From: Hyposmocoma kahamanoa
Lineage: Eukaryota > Arthropoda > Insecta > Lepidoptera > Cosmopterigidae
Length of the DNA: 64,000 nucleotides
Assembly (NCBI RefSeq): GCF_003589595.1
Contig: NW_020653715.1
Location: 1,202,326 to 1,266,325, forward strand
Reading direction: 5' to 3'
A program made the position numbers and the translations under genes. This document shows positions 22,060 to 33,446 of the stretch, piece after piece; within the stretch, counting starts at the first letter, position 1, and each line of letters starts with the position of its first letter. The notes beneath the pieces are model-generated. The model had not been told where the DNA came from. It saw nothing but the letters and a program-made list of their open reading frames with translations, and searched no databases.

Positions 22060-23130
22060 GTTGGAGGACAAATAATCAGTTATTTTAACGGTGTAGGAAA
22101 ACGTCGTTTAAAAAGTTTCAAAGCTCAGTAGCAGACCGGTTGCTTCTGAGGTCAACGGTATGAATGCCCGTGGCGGATTTTAATACCTAAGTTACATATG
22201 TACATCTGTGAATATTTGGAAGCAATATCTAATGGCGAAGTACAACATAGTGATTCACAACTTCCCATGTTTAAATCTTCAGCAGTAGGACTTAAGTACA
22301 GTGATGATGATTCACAAGACTCTTCGAAGACGTGTGAGCTCCTCAAATGACACTGGTCCAAAATCTTGGACAGCTAAACACCCTCAGTTCCCGTTTTGAA
22401 ATGTTTTTTTAAATAAATAATAGACACACGCTTGGCCACAATCTTACCCGATGTTAAGCGACGACGTGACTGACGAAGGTACGCGTTTGCTTAAAAAATG
22501 CGTATTAACTCTAGCCTTAAATAACCCCAAATTGTACTTTTCGGGAAACACAGGTGCCCATAGAGTATTTCATTCCTTTACCGTAAGCATCAGAAAGGAC
22601 GAAACAAAGCGCTTAGTGCGAATGTTTGGTGGTATATCGACGACATAGGTATGGAGTGTTCCGGATCTTCTAGTCGACAGAAGCAGGAACGGTGAGGGTG
22701 GAACTAAATTGAAAGTTCCTGCGCACACTCCCCGAAATGTATCTGATAAAAATTTAGATCTATCTCCTATATCGATCGAGATATGGAAGTCCAACTCTAC
22801 CTCTCCACATGTCTCCATCCACATTCGCTCTATAAATTTGTCCCGTCAATCTACAGACATCGTCACTACACTTTACTCAAAAGTGATATGACCACAACAT
22901 CAAAGACAAATGCAATTACGATCAAGCAGATTGATTAGATCCCAAACACGGCGACGCGTGCGCAGCCAGCGAGTGTTGCGCATCGTTCAAACGATGCGTG
23001 GCTGATGTATCGATGTAGAGTAGGAAATTCAGTTAGTCAGTGACTTGAATAGACAGACCTAGAGTGGTTCAGCAATAGCACAGCATATAGAATGTTAAGT
23101 TAGTTAAGTTTTGTCGCTTTAGTAAGTAAT
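22060..23130. other. Unassigned sequence with a CpG-bearing palindrome
   Basis: No repeat or exon recognised. CGCATCGTT CA AACGATGCG at 22979-22998 is a perfect 9-bp inverted repeat within a CpG-rich stretch (22950-23000). Confidence 0.4.
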
Positions 23131-23402
23131 TAACCGACTTTCAAAAACGAGGAGGATTTCAATTCGACTGTGTTTTTTGAGTATGGTACGCGATTATTCC
23201 GTTTTTATGTGACTTGTGAACCGATTTTGATGATTTTTTTATTAGATAGAGCATACCTTAGTAGTGGTCCCTTTAAATTTGAAGATAACATTTCATCTCT
23301 AATGGTGGCAAACTACGGGATAAATCCTGTTCCGCGCATTTTCCGTTAAACGATGACAATGAAACTTTGCAAATAGATGTAATTCCAATAAAAAACCGTT
23401 AA
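23131..23402 (-). repeat. Repeat family C
   Basis: From ACCGACTTTCAAAAACGAGG via CTTGTGAACCGATTTTGATG and TTTCATCTCTAATGGTGG to GCAAATAGATGTAATTCC. Confidence 0.65.
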
Positions 23403-23825
23403 GCAAATTATTCCTATTTGAATTACACTATGTATTTTTTTTTAAATCAAACAAGATATGTTTTTAATTGTCAATGAATTACTAAATACATATAATCCAT
23501 TTCCAAATCCTGCGCCTTACGTAATATTGGCATGTGCTGCGTCAGCACCATTTCAATGCCAAAATTATATGATTTTATTTCCGTGTTTAAGCTGGAATTA
23601 TGTCGTATTAGTGAATGAAATGTTTCTTTAACTATCCATCAAAATTCCAGTGGATATTGTTTAGCTTACCAAAATGAGAGTAGTAAAAATATTTATAGAA
23701 CTTGAAACATTACAGCACATTTTGTTACATTTTTACTTTCAAAATTAATACAATAGTCAACAAACTGTTTATCTTTAAACTATCAAAACACTAGACGATG
23801 TGAATGAGCAAGCGCAGAGCGAGAT

Positions 23826-23870
23826 TCATTGATTCGTCGCCGCCATCTTGGCGCAGTGCCATCTTTGTTC
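23826..23870. promoter_or_regulatory. Two GCCATCTT motifs (YY1/Pho type)
   Basis: CGCCGCCATCTTGGCGCAG contains the canonical YY1-type core (GCCATCTT at 23842-23849). A second GCCATCTT lies 16 bp on, at 23858-23865. In flies the YY1 homologue Pho marks Polycomb response elements, and such motifs also sit just downstream of many start sites. Function here is inferred. Confidence 0.4.
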
Positions 23871-24126
23871 GAAATTCGAATTTGCGTATTTCAAAGTGAG
23901 CTGTCGTTGCCGTATCGGTTTCGTATTGGATGCACTAATTGACTTAAGAAAAATAAATCTGTTGACAGTTACTTTGCCGAGTTTAAGGCGTTTATGTCGT
24001 AAATTTGTTTTTGGTTTATATTCATATAATTTGTTTGTTATCTTGTCTATAAAATATGATTTATTTTTAAGACCTGATTGCAAATAGTCCTTTTCAGAAA
24101 ATTTGTTTTATACTATTTTTATTATG

Positions 24127-24389
24127 TAGTGTGTTTTTTTTTAACTGAGGAAATCCAAAACCACAGGAGTTGCAGAGTTTGACCAATTTCTGCAGTTCCG
24201 ATTTTTTTCTACCAATACAGTAAAATGAGATTTACTTGAAACTACGTCTATCTGCACTTTAAAAAAAATTGTTCATTTTTATGAACAAGTCACGCTTGAG
24301 TAAAAAGACCTTCCTAAGACAGTTTTCTTGTACCTCCTATAATTTCGGATTTCCCCATACTGTCCCAGTTAAAAAAAGCACACCGTATA
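24127..24389. mobile_element. TA-flanked TIR element, copy 2
   Basis: The left end TAGTGTGTTTTTTTTTAACTG and the reversed right end TATACGGTGTGCTTTTTTTA are the ends of the 21.55-kb element. Shared interior words include ACGCTTGA and CATACTGTCCCA. Confidence 0.65.
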
Positions 24390-24391
24390 AT

Positions 24392-25690
24392 ATCCAAAAT
24401 TAATTATATTTTTTCGAGTATTTATTTATAGTTTCCTTATCTCTTTTCACAATCATTATTTACACAAAATTACCAATTAATTAGCACGATGTACCTCGCT
24501 CTAATTAAAACTTTTCCCAACTCTATGGACACAGTAATTTCAAACTTCAAGAACCAATCAGGAATCAGTACAAGGAAGAAAAGACGATCGGCGCACCTTG
24601 AAGGGTTGAAGAAATAATTAAAAGGCCGAACTGAAAACCGACAGAAACTTCATTCCGATGCCTATTTGTAGCTCATCGAGTTTTCCCCGAAGTTTCCCGA
24701 AGTTTGTCAACGACTTGTCTGTCGTTTCGGTAATATTTACAACGTTCGACTTTTGAATTTGTTAATTATCTCCAATTACGATATTAAGTATTTTATTCGT
24801 AAAGATCGACTCTCGCCGTGTTTTTTTTTATATTATAAATAACTAATAATCTCTACAAACAACACAAATCGAAAGACGACATTACACTAATTTTCAGGAT
24901 GCCAATAAAACTTTCTCTTTAGTTATTTCGGGACGTAAACAGATTCTTTTAAGAAGTTTTGTTTTAAATCAGACAAAACTCATTCTTATCGAAATTAAAT
25001 ATTTGCTAGTTAAAACCCAAAAGACGTAACTTCTAACCCTCTTAATACTCCTTAACCCTTTAAAGCGAGAAGATCAATAAATCACGATCAAACACGAATC
25101 ATACCATGAAAGCGGTACCATTTGAACTCTATTTGTTACTCGAACGGTAATTACTCGCGACTTCAGCTCTTTGCGAGTGGCTAGTGAGGTGTGAAGACGG
25201 TGATTGACAGCACTTGCGAAGTGGCGTGTGATTCCCTCTCACTTCATTAACGCCAGTTATTCGATTCTAATTGGAGTCGGATTCTTGAACGAGAATAGAT
25301 GGTAGCACATTTGTACGAATTTGATTGGTTAGGAATAGTTTTTAAGAATGCGACAAGAAGGCATATATTGCATTTTTGTCCATGTCTTCGGTGATATAAA
25401 AAACAAAGCAAATAAAAACCTCCCCTATTTGACGAGATGTCAAATAGATGTTACGTGGAGTGCCTTGTCAAAATTTATTAAGTATTATTGGATGGGGGAG
25501 ACCTATACCAAATAGTGGGTAAAGTCGGAGTGTGAATTTTTCACCGATTTTAAAACAGGCGTCAAACATTGTGACATTGTGGCGAAGTTTTTCAGTTACC
25601 TATTAACTCTGGATTTTAAAAGAAAATCCATGGTTCAGTTTCCGGTAAAAGCAATTTTAGCCAACTATATTGAAAATTATAACCGGTTTC
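24392..25690. other. Unassigned intron sequence
   Basis: AT-rich with no recognised repeat or exon; 25110-25270 is slightly richer in CpG. Confidence 0.35.
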
Positions 25691-25692
25691 AC

Positions 25693-25972
25693 CATTGACT
25701 TACAAATAAATGGACGACGAGTCTAATACAAAAACCACGAAACACATGTCCCAAGTCAACCTATTTAAACGTAGTGACATGTAAAGGAATATGAAAAAGC
25801 TAAAACGTTGAATTTAAGTTGTAATGTCATCGCAGTACTGTCTAATTTTGCTTGCTTCGCTGTCAGTCGAACAAACGAAGACGTGAATGACGCTCTGTAT
25901 ACGATTTTAACGCCCTATAAGTTCGGATACTTTTTACCGCGGACCCGACGTCCATATAATTGTAAGTCAATG
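25693..25972 (-). mobile_element. hAT-like MITE with exact 8-bp target duplication, copy 2
   Basis: Inverted relative to the copy at 11555-11822 and clearly homologous along its length (shared ACATGTCCCAAGTCAACC-type and CAGTACTGTCTAATTTTG-type blocks). Ends CATTGACTTACAA at 25693 and TTGTAAGTCAATG ending at 25972. Flanking GGTTTCAC occurs at 25685-25692 and 25973-25980. Confidence 0.9.
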
Positions 25973-26139
25973 GGTTTCACCCAATTTTTTATTTGTATCG
26001 GCCGCCATACAATATGTATGATGATCTTGGTTCCCCAGTACTTGATCATTTTGAAAACCAAGTTTTGCTGAATTGGTTGTATTTTCCAGTTAATAATATA
26101 ACTATTTTAATTATTATAAGAAAGATCGAAAGCACTAAG

Positions 26140-26350
26140 AAAAGTTCACTCGATTTGGCTGGATTCGAACGAGCGCCTTCAAGCAATCCGTGGCAGATGA
26201 AGCCAAGAAACGAACTAGCAGACCTTACGATTTCTATGTGTTTGTTGCATATCTTTGTTTTTGGTTTTTAACGACTTTTTTGCCACAGCGCCATCTGTGA
26301 GAAATTTATTTCTTCAATAAATATCATGATAGTAAAACATCGTGACATTC
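26140..26350 (-). repeat. tRNA-related SINE family D
   Basis: Reverse copy: GGCTGGATTCGAACGAGCGC, GACCTTACGATTTCTATGTG, the CAGCGCCATCTGTGAGAAAT block, then ATGATAGTAAAACATCGTGA. Confidence 0.7.
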
Positions 26351-27244
26351 AATTTAAAATAAAACATAATAATTATAATAATTTTAATTCATCTCCATGA
26401 TATATAATAGAAAAACTTTCTCAATTCAGGTAATATGGTGATATTAAATTCTGGTTCGATGATCGACTTCCGTGTAATTTGTGTGGCTCAATAAAGGCTT
26501 TATGGAGGCTTTTATCTTCGCCCCTGCTCTTAATTACGTGTAGGGAGACACTTTTACGCTTGATTCGCTTTATGAATCCATAAGAGGCGACTCTATTCCA
26601 ATCGTTGTCGTTTTACAACTATAAATAGAATGTGTGTGTATTTTTTATTTTTAATGTGTATTTGATAATTACAGACTTTGGCGGTATAGCAGTCAGGACT
26701 ATGTACGCATGGTTCTCTAAAGGTTCGTTATAGACCCACTCCAAATATTAATTATTTATTTCTATTATTTGTATTTAAATAATAACATTTTAATTGTACA
26801 TAGGTAATATACAAACTTATCAATAACTTTGAAAGGCGTAAGAACACTTAAAACGTCCTGTCGATAAGTGAACCCTTTTACAAGCTCCGACGCCAATAAT
26901 TCGTTGACATTAATTGGTTTAGCAAAATCCGCTACAAACCAGTACTAACCGGTTATAACTAGATCAATAATATTTTAACGCAATTATCAATTTTGTTTAC
27001 GAGAGGGCGCGATCGAACGGATCATCCAAGTTTTAACAAAATTTTAGGCGAAATATAATTAATAGGGGTTTAAGTCGCGTTGCCATTTTACTTTGCCCGA
27101 CTACGGCGAATATGAAAGGAGAGTCACACGGTTTATGCGTACTTGTCCTGTTAGGTGCTATATGTGTTGCAGTATTTTAAATTTGCAGGGTAAAAATTGA
27201 TAATAAGGGACAATATATAGTAGTACCGAGTCCTTTTGGACAGT
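26351..27244. other. Unassigned intron sequence
   Basis: AT-rich; no exon recognised. Confidence 0.3.
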
Positions 27245-27468
27245 ACTTTAGTAGCAATAGAGCTCCTTGTGAAAGAGTTCGTCCAGGGAAGTACTGCCAC
27301 CTTACCTAATTCTACCGCCATGCAGTAATGTCAGCATTACTGTGTTCCTGTTTTGAAGGGCAAGGGTGCTGGTGAAATTACAGGCACATGGGACTTGTCA
27401 ACTGCGCTGCGGCAGGGTGACGGGCGCAGTGGCAGTGCCTCTCAAATCCCCGAGTGGCAGAATCCTAC
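27245..27468 (+). repeat. Repeat family A, 3'-truncated
   Basis: From AGCAATAGAGCTCCTTGTGA to GTGGCAGTGCCTCTCAAATC; breaks off after CCGAGTGGCAG. Confidence 0.75.
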
Positions 27469-27597
27469 CCGCAATAGGCTTCGCAATGACGTTGCAATAG
27501 ATCCTTAAACTTCGGAGTAAGAATCCTATAAGTTTTTTATGCAACTCTTATAGCTCTTATTTGTTTTGGCAAGGGCTGTTAACAAAAAATTGTAGTC

Positions 27598-27890
27598 GCA
27601 GTAGAGGTCCTTGTGAAAGAGTTCGTCCAGAGATGTACTGCCACCTTCTGCCGCTGAACAGTAATGTGAGCATTACTGCATTCCGATTGGTAGGGTAAAG
27701 ATGATGGTGAAATTTTCAGGCACATGGGACTTGGCAACTTTATGTTTCAAGGAGGTGGCCGCAGTAGCAGTACCCCTCAGATCTTTGCGATTTAAAGCTC
27801 TGAGTGGCACTGCAACTGTTATGGACAGGCGTGTCACTTACTACCAGGCGCACGACTTGCTCTTCTCCTCACGTATCGTAAAAATAAATT
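27598..27890 (+). repeat. Repeat family A, near full-length, in tandem with the preceding copy
   Basis: From GTCGCAGTAGAGGTCCTTGT to CACGTATCGTAAAAATAAA. It lies only about 130 bp from the previous copy in the same orientation and is followed directly by a SINE D copy. Confidence 0.75.
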
Positions 27891-27927
27891 AAAATAACCA
27901 TTGACCTCATAACCTAATTATTTACAC

Positions 27928-28150
27928 AAGGATTCGGCTGGATACGAACCAACGTCTTGCAGCAAACCGTACCAGACGCTACACCAACTAAGCCACGGAA
28001 GAAATTACTGGTTTGAATATTGCCGGATCGAAGGAATCTTTATATTATAATTGTAACAGTAGGAGTAATTTCACAAAAAGAATTTAACATCATGGTGGTC
28101 AAACACTGTGACATTCAATAACTTAAAAATTAAAATATCTTACATAAGAA
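27928..28150 (-). repeat. tRNA-related SINE family D
   Basis: GGATTCGGCTGGATACGAAC (worn B box), CAAACCGTACCAGACGCTAC, then CATCATGGTGGTCAAACACT and GTGACATTCAATA. Confidence 0.7.
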
Positions 28151-29260
28151 TACAATTTTTTTTCATTTTTTATATTAAGCATGTTTCATATACCAACCAT
28201 TTGCTGTGTTTAATAAAATATATTAATTTCGCAAAAGAAATATTACAATACAAAGAAAATCTTTGTTTCAAACGCCCTCAATAAATCCAAAGGCAACACA
28301 GGCACAATGGATCGAGACAATGTGTGTGAATTAGATAATTAATTGATTAAAAAGGGATAGGGTTCGTTAGAACTTTTTCTACCCTTCGACCGGCCCAAAT
28401 TGATTTAACTCAGGGATGTGTACTTAACTTTGCAACCCCCTCGCACCGATGTGTGACCATTTGCGATTTTAAAAAATTGAGATGAATTTTTAAAATTACG
28501 CCTGGCTGGATTGAAATTTTGGAGCTTAATGTAGGATTCGATTTTTGAAAATGTACCGACTGGTTGTTAAAGTTTTCCGTTAATTAAAAATTTGAAAGCT
28601 ACTGGTGTAAAACGTACTTTATAATGCCGCTGAGAAATATTTTCCAATGTTTTAGCGTATAGAGGCTCGTAATTTCTGCCTACACCAGTGGGAGATACGT
28701 GATATATAATGTACAAAGTAAAAAAAAATCTTCCGCTCAAAATTTAATTAATTTGTGTCATATGTATTGTGTTGCTCGTAAATATTTAAGATTTTTTATT
28801 GCGTTATTTGTGTGTGCTAACCAAAACACAAAAAAATCTCACCAAATATCTCCCTCGCTCATCCAAACAGAACTGACAAAAAATACTTCTTTATACACTC
28901 CCTATTTACGCCATTATCAAAAAAATCTACTAAAAGCTAATTAATACAGGCTCGTATCTCTCTCGTTGCCGACCGTACATAAAAACCCCTTTAACTTATG
29001 ATGAATTAGCGATCTCCTACGTTTTATGTCTCCCGCGTTATCTGCCCACCCTTACCACCCTACTGGACACCCTTGGACACCCTTTGACACCCTCCTCTGG
29101 GTGTGTGTACGTCAATACGAAGAAATTAATATAAGCGGAAAAATTAAGGGTCAGATTAAATGGGAATTTGATACTGGAAGGTTTTGTTTATATAAAGTAA
29201 AAAATTGTTTTCACGGGAATTGCAATTCGAGTTAACTGGAGTACATAACTTGAACTTCCT
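28151..29260. other. Unassigned sequence with a short tandem repeat
   Basis: No exon recognised. 29064-29093 is three 10-bp units: TGGACACCCT twice, then TTGACACCCT. Confidence 0.4.
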
Positions 29261-29261
29261 T

Positions 29262-29400
29262 ATTTTTATTTATTTATTTTGGCGCAGTTACAAAATACAA
29301 ACTACACAATACAAGTAAAACTATGACAATATAACACTGCTGCCAATGCGTAGCCAGTTGTCCTGACATTGGCTGGGTTACGTTCCCATCTTAAAATCCT
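29262..29400 (-). mobile_element. Probable LINE 3' end
   Basis: TTTTTATTTATTTATTTTGG followed by CAGTTACAAAATACAAACTA resembles the reversed tail and 3' UTR seen at 15.67 kb. No coding remnant was identified. Confidence 0.35.
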
Positions 29401-29504
29401 ATATATAATTTTGTTATATATGTATGGAAAGACGACATGGCTCTAGATTCCACACAAACCTGATTCAAAGTGTATTCCATAGCATTTAAGTTTATTTCAA
29501 AAGA

Positions 29505-29640
29505 CCAATCCCTAGAGTTTCTTCTCAGGGAAGTCAGTGTGGTGAACGAGCAGCAGTTTTCAAGTGCTTAAGTATTTTTCTTTACTAACAAAAATTATGG
29601 ATGAATGTATCTGAAATAAATGGTTTATTGTTATATTTGT
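29505..29640 (+). mobile_element. LINE 3' UTR fragment, shared with 51.44 kb
   Basis: TTCTTCTCAGGGAAGTCAGT, GAACGAGCAGCAGTTTTCAA and a terminal GAAATAAATGG match the segment at 51460-51545. Confidence 0.5.
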
Positions 29641-29905
29641 AGCTCAATAACAACATGCGAATAACATTTTGCAACATAATGAATACGGCTAACTATAGTG
29701 TAATCGTTTAGTTGGTTATATTTAACTAAAAGTAAACAAACTCCAGCTGTCACTTGGTTAACCGGTCAAATACAATATTTGGTAGTGAGTTTCATACGTC
29801 GTATTACTGCTGTACCCTTTAATTTCGTCGCATGTTATTAGCTGTCATCTATTTCAAGGCTGGATTTTAGGTTGTTTATCGTAGGAAAGTTGTGATACGT
29901 GATAT

Positions 29906-30052
29906 AAACCGACTTCAAAAAGGAGAAGGTTTTTGTATGTCTGTTACGCAGTTACTTGGGCATTTGTGAACCGTTTTTGATGATTCATTTTTGTCGGTAA
30001 GAGCGATGGTCCCATTAAAATGTGAAGAAAATGTTCCTCTTCTAATGACAAA
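29906..30052 (-). repeat. Repeat family C fragment
   Basis: AAACCGACTTCAAAAAGGAG, TTGTGAACCGTTTTTGATGA, TGAAGAAAATGTTCCTCTTC; it breaks off at CAAACTGA, where the next repeat begins. Confidence 0.65.
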
Positions 30053-30262
30053 CTGATGCATCTTTTCATATTTCGGTTTACATCGTGAACTAAACTAAGC
30101 GACCTAACTAAATTAACCCAACGATCTCGCCAAGCTGTGGAAAATATGTCGCCCTTCACCCCCGCACGCACCGTGGTTACTCGAGCGCGTATTTTCTTAG
30201 TTTTGCATGCAACTACGTGGGCTAAGCTAAGACAGCTTAGTTACGCTCGCGGTGCGACCTGC
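30053..30262. repeat. Dispersed repeat shared with 32.62-32.82 kb
   Basis: CATCTTTTCATATTTCGGTT, GAACTAAACTAAGCGACCTA and GTCGCCCTTCACCCCCGCAC recur at 32684-32818. The right part (GCTAAGACAGCTTAGTTACG, CGGTGCGACCTGCG) is found inverted to the left of that copy, suggesting an element with inverted ends. Confidence 0.55.
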
Positions 30263-30269
30263 GCTTCAC

Positions 30270-31080
30270 ACCATTTAAAAAGATTAATAATTTTATTTGT
30301 ACATTGTTATTAAAATCTACGTACTTACGTTATTAGGAATCAACAAAAAAGCTTTTTTAATGAAAATTAATATTGACAACCTAAGCAGGAGTGTTGTGTC
30401 CCAGTATTTAAATATTTTTCCCCAGACTAATTTGGGAAACGAACTTGTCAAGTTCTGGTACGCTTAGGACAGGGGATATCCTATTTTTAGACCGTGTAAT
30501 TAGAGTAATGGTGTGATACATAATTATTATCAAATATTTACGATTATTCGCTCTTTAAATAATGTCATGACCCGTCATGATCCTCCTTTATTGTCCAAAA
30601 AAGATAATCCCACCACGAAACATATTAAAAAATCAATTAACCCATAAACAAAAGGCCTCCTCCTCCCCGTTAAACCTCCCCCTAGTCCCAAGATCCAAGT
30701 CACGGTCCAAAAATGTCGCTAAAAAGGCTCCGCGTCATGTGAAGGGCAAGTATTAACTTGTATAAGGGTTGAGATAAGGAAAGCTTTGATATCGCCATTC
30801 ACATAGTGTGGATTTTTCTTTGACCAACGAACAGGGTTCCTAGTGAAGGAAAATAGTTATTAATACATATTTAAAATATAACTATTTAATTTGTAAAAAG
30901 AATTATACTTGACTTCAACATCTTTATTTTTATGCAGTTACTATTTCGAATAACGCTATTCGAAATTATTTTTCTTGTGATTATTAAATCAAATAAAAAT
31001 ATTAAACGTTACTATATTAATTTGTAACATTGTTGTTATAAATATAATTCCATTATCTCACTTTAAGTAATTCAACTGAT
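30270..31080. other. Unassigned intron sequence
   Basis: AT-rich, with a C-rich patch (CCTCCTCCTCCCCGTTAAAC) near 30657. No exon recognised. Confidence 0.3.
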
Positions 31081-31141
31081 TTTAAAAACAAAGGGAATTC
31101 GAGCGCCCTTGCGAAGTCCGCCATATCTGACTCGAATACAA

Positions 31142-31245
31142 TCAAGAGCACATCAAGCTTGACACTTTGTACGTTGGACAGTTCGTATCGTAAGCGGCAT
31201 AGAGTTGCATTTAAGTCTTAAGTGTCAAGCTTGACGTGCTCTTGA
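31142..31245. mobile_element. Small foldback element with 26-bp inverted ends
   Basis: Arms 31142-31167 and 31220-31245 are complementary over 26 bp with one mismatch (core TCAAGCTTGACACTT). The 52-bp centre includes GCGGCATAGAGTTGCATTTA. Related, worn sequences lie near 9215-9310 and 3718-3798. No clear target duplication. Confidence 0.65.
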
Positions 31246-31250
31246 ATGTA

Positions 31251-31678
31251 CATAAAAAAACCGACCTCAAAAGTACGTGGAATTACGTCTATTTGCTAAG
31301 TTTTATTGAAATATCCTGAAATTCGCCACTATACAGGACTTGACACTGGAGATAATAAAAATCGGTTCTCACTACTCAAAGTACATTGAGAGAAAAATGC
31401 CTCAAATTGGATTAATAGTAAAATCAACTATTAAAATCATTGCTCCGAAATTAAAGTTTAGGCGCTATTTATAAAAATGAATCTTAATGCGTGAACAGCC
31501 ACCCTTAGAGGTTCTTCAAAATGAAATGGGACCAGTATGGAAGTACTCCCTTTCCAACAAAAAAAGAATCATGAAAATCGGTTCACAAATACCGGAGTTA
31601 TCGCGTAACATACATACAAAAGAAAGAAAAGAACATACGGTCGAATTGAGAACCTCCTCATTTTTTGAAGCCGGTTAA
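31251..31678 (+). repeat. Repeat family C, long copy
   Basis: Parallels the 6.69-kb copy from AAAACCGACCTCAAAAGTAC to ACCTCCTCATTTTTTGAAGC, but lacks the CGGTTACCGGAAAGTGCGC segment, which is deleted after TTATTGAAAT. Confidence 0.7.
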
Positions 31679-31692
31679 AAATGATGCTAAGT

Positions 31693-31768
31693 TAAAAACC
31701 GAACTCAAAAGTTGGTCGAATTAGGTACATCTATTTGGAAAGTTTAATTGAAATCGGTTACCGGAATG
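31693..31768 (+). repeat. Repeat family C, 5' fragment in tandem
   Basis: AAAACCGAACTCAAAAGTTG to GAAATCGGTTACCGGAATGA, right after the long copy; SINE D begins where it stops. Confidence 0.65.
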
Positions 31769-31769
31769 A

Positions 31770-32290
31770 CTTGGCGTGGTTTATTTGGCATGGCGTCTGG
31801 CACTTTTTGCTAGAAGACGTTGGTTCGAATCCAACCGGATCGAAGGAATTTTTTTGAAGTGTTCGATCTTTGTATTGATAATTATTAGAAACTAGTGGAG
31901 TAATTTCACAAAAAATAATTGAATATTATGGTGGTGAAATATGACATTCAATGCAACTTAATTACAATCACGTTACATAGTTACAATAACAAAAATACGT
32001 GACAAAAACAATACAAAGACAATTCCTCTTACTGTGGTATCGATGGCATACACTGTAATGCTTGCCATGCCATATCATTTCGCAAAGGCAATTTAGCGAT
32101 GTCTTCCAGACAACCTTTGAGGCAGCGGAAAACTAAACTGAAAAGGGAGACGTAGCGTGTGAATGGTAAAAGTTTAAGTTCGTAAATAAAACCTTACAAT
32201 AAACTTTGTCAACGACTTTTTAGTCGTAGCGCCATCTATGAGAAATCTATGAAAATTGTATCAAAATAATTGAATATCAATTCAATAAAA
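31770..32290 (+). repeat. tRNA-related SINE family D, longest copy
   Basis: Reference copy of D. The head GGCATGGCGTCTGGCACTTT and AGAAGACGTTGGTTCGAATC contains a canonical B box (GGTTCGAATCC), then CAACCGGATCGAAGGAATTT, GATCTTTGTATTGATAATTA, and GGTGGTGAAATATGACATTC. A separate AGCGCCATCTATGAGAAATC segment follows at 32230. The A box is weak, so this is a SINE, not a tRNA gene. Confidence 0.7.
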
Positions 32291-32579
32291 ATTTAAAATA
32301 CAGTGAATAGAGACATCTCTCGCCAGGGCTGGTAACTGTAAAGATATCTAACTGGGGGATAAAACTTACATAGCTTACAATAAATTGTTGTTAAATAATA
32401 AATGGCCATTTCAATGTACACTACTTTGTCCGATCCCCCGCTTGCGCTTCCATTACCATACATATGTATGGGATCATCATCTTTCAATACTATAATAATA
32501 AAATTTCTTTATATTTACGTACAGACGGCAGCACATTGAGTTACACATTAACGGATCTGTTCCGTTGCACTGGAGGAAC

Positions 32580-32613
32580 TGAGCCGCATTATATATATAT
32601 CTAATGCGGCTCA
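32580..32613. repeat. Perfect 12-bp inverted repeat around a TA run
   Basis: TGAGCCGCATTA (32580-32591) and TAATGCGGCTCA (32602-32613), with ATATATATAT-like sequence between. Confidence 0.7.
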
Positions 32614-32619
32614 TAAACC

Positions 32620-32818
32620 GCAGGCCACATCGCGAAGGAAGCTAAGCTCACTTAACTTACCTCACGTGGCTCAAGTCTGAAAAGATGCCCCATCTTTTCA
32701 TGCTTCGGTTTACATCGCGAACTGCACTAATCGACCTAACTAAACTAACCAAACTCGCTAAGCTGTATAAAACATGTCGCCCTTCACCCGCGCACGCATC
32801 ATGGTTGGTCGAGCGGGG
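32620..32818. repeat. Dispersed repeat shared with 30.05-30.26 kb
   Basis: The right part (CATCTTTTCATGCTTCGGTT ... GTCGCCCTTCACCCGCGCAC) is homologous to 30053-30190. The left part (CCGCAGGCCACATCGCGAAG) is the inverse of the right end of that copy. Confidence 0.55.
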
Positions 32819-33020
32819 AGAAAAAATTCCATCGATCCGGTTGGATTCGAACCAACGTCTTCTAGCATACCGTGCTAGACGCCATGCCAAATAAACTACG
32901 CAGCGAACCAGCGGACCTTACGTATTATTCTATGTACTTCTTGCAGGTCTTTGATTTTGGTTTTTCAATGACTTTATTGCCGTAGCGCCATCTATGAGAA
33001 GCGTGACGTGATTTCTTGAG
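32819..33020 (-). repeat. tRNA-related SINE family D
   Basis: Reverse copy: GATCCGGTTGGATTCGAACC, CGTGCTAGACGCCATGCCAA, GGACCTTACGTATTATTCTA, GTAGCGCCATCTATGAGAAG. With the 31.77-kb copy it forms an inverted pair about 0.5 kb apart. Confidence 0.75.
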
Positions 33021-33446
33021 ATCCGTATTTTCTGCCCACTCAGTTGGTAACGTGTGTATTTATAGAATAATTAAGCGCAGTTATCAAGACCCTTATATGC
33101 ATCCTTTACGGATCGGCAGGCTGTAGAAAAACATTGGCGTAAAAAGTGGGTTGAAAATTTTGGAGGGGGCGCAAGGGTTGGGGGGCTAAGAAGGGGTGAA
33201 CCCGCTGTCGAAGTGACCACTGAGGAGGGTACGCATTATGTGGATAACGTCGTTATGTGTTGATCAATTTTAATACCGCCACTGGCGTGTGTTTTTGGTC
33301 GGAATTTTGTTGACAAAAAAGTTTATTGTAGAGTATTTCAAAGTATCACAAGCTCAACTTGTTCATAAATAACGCATTTACATTTTGGTAACTTTCGAAG
33401 ATCTTATTGGTGTATCGACTCTGACGTTTATACATATTTGCGAGGA

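Noticed and set aside
31800..31850. Possible tRNA gene (GGTTCGAATCC B box)
   Set aside because: The A box and acceptor stem do not pair into a cloverleaf, and the same head with the same body recurs at 26.1, 27.9 and 32.8 kb; it is a SINE.
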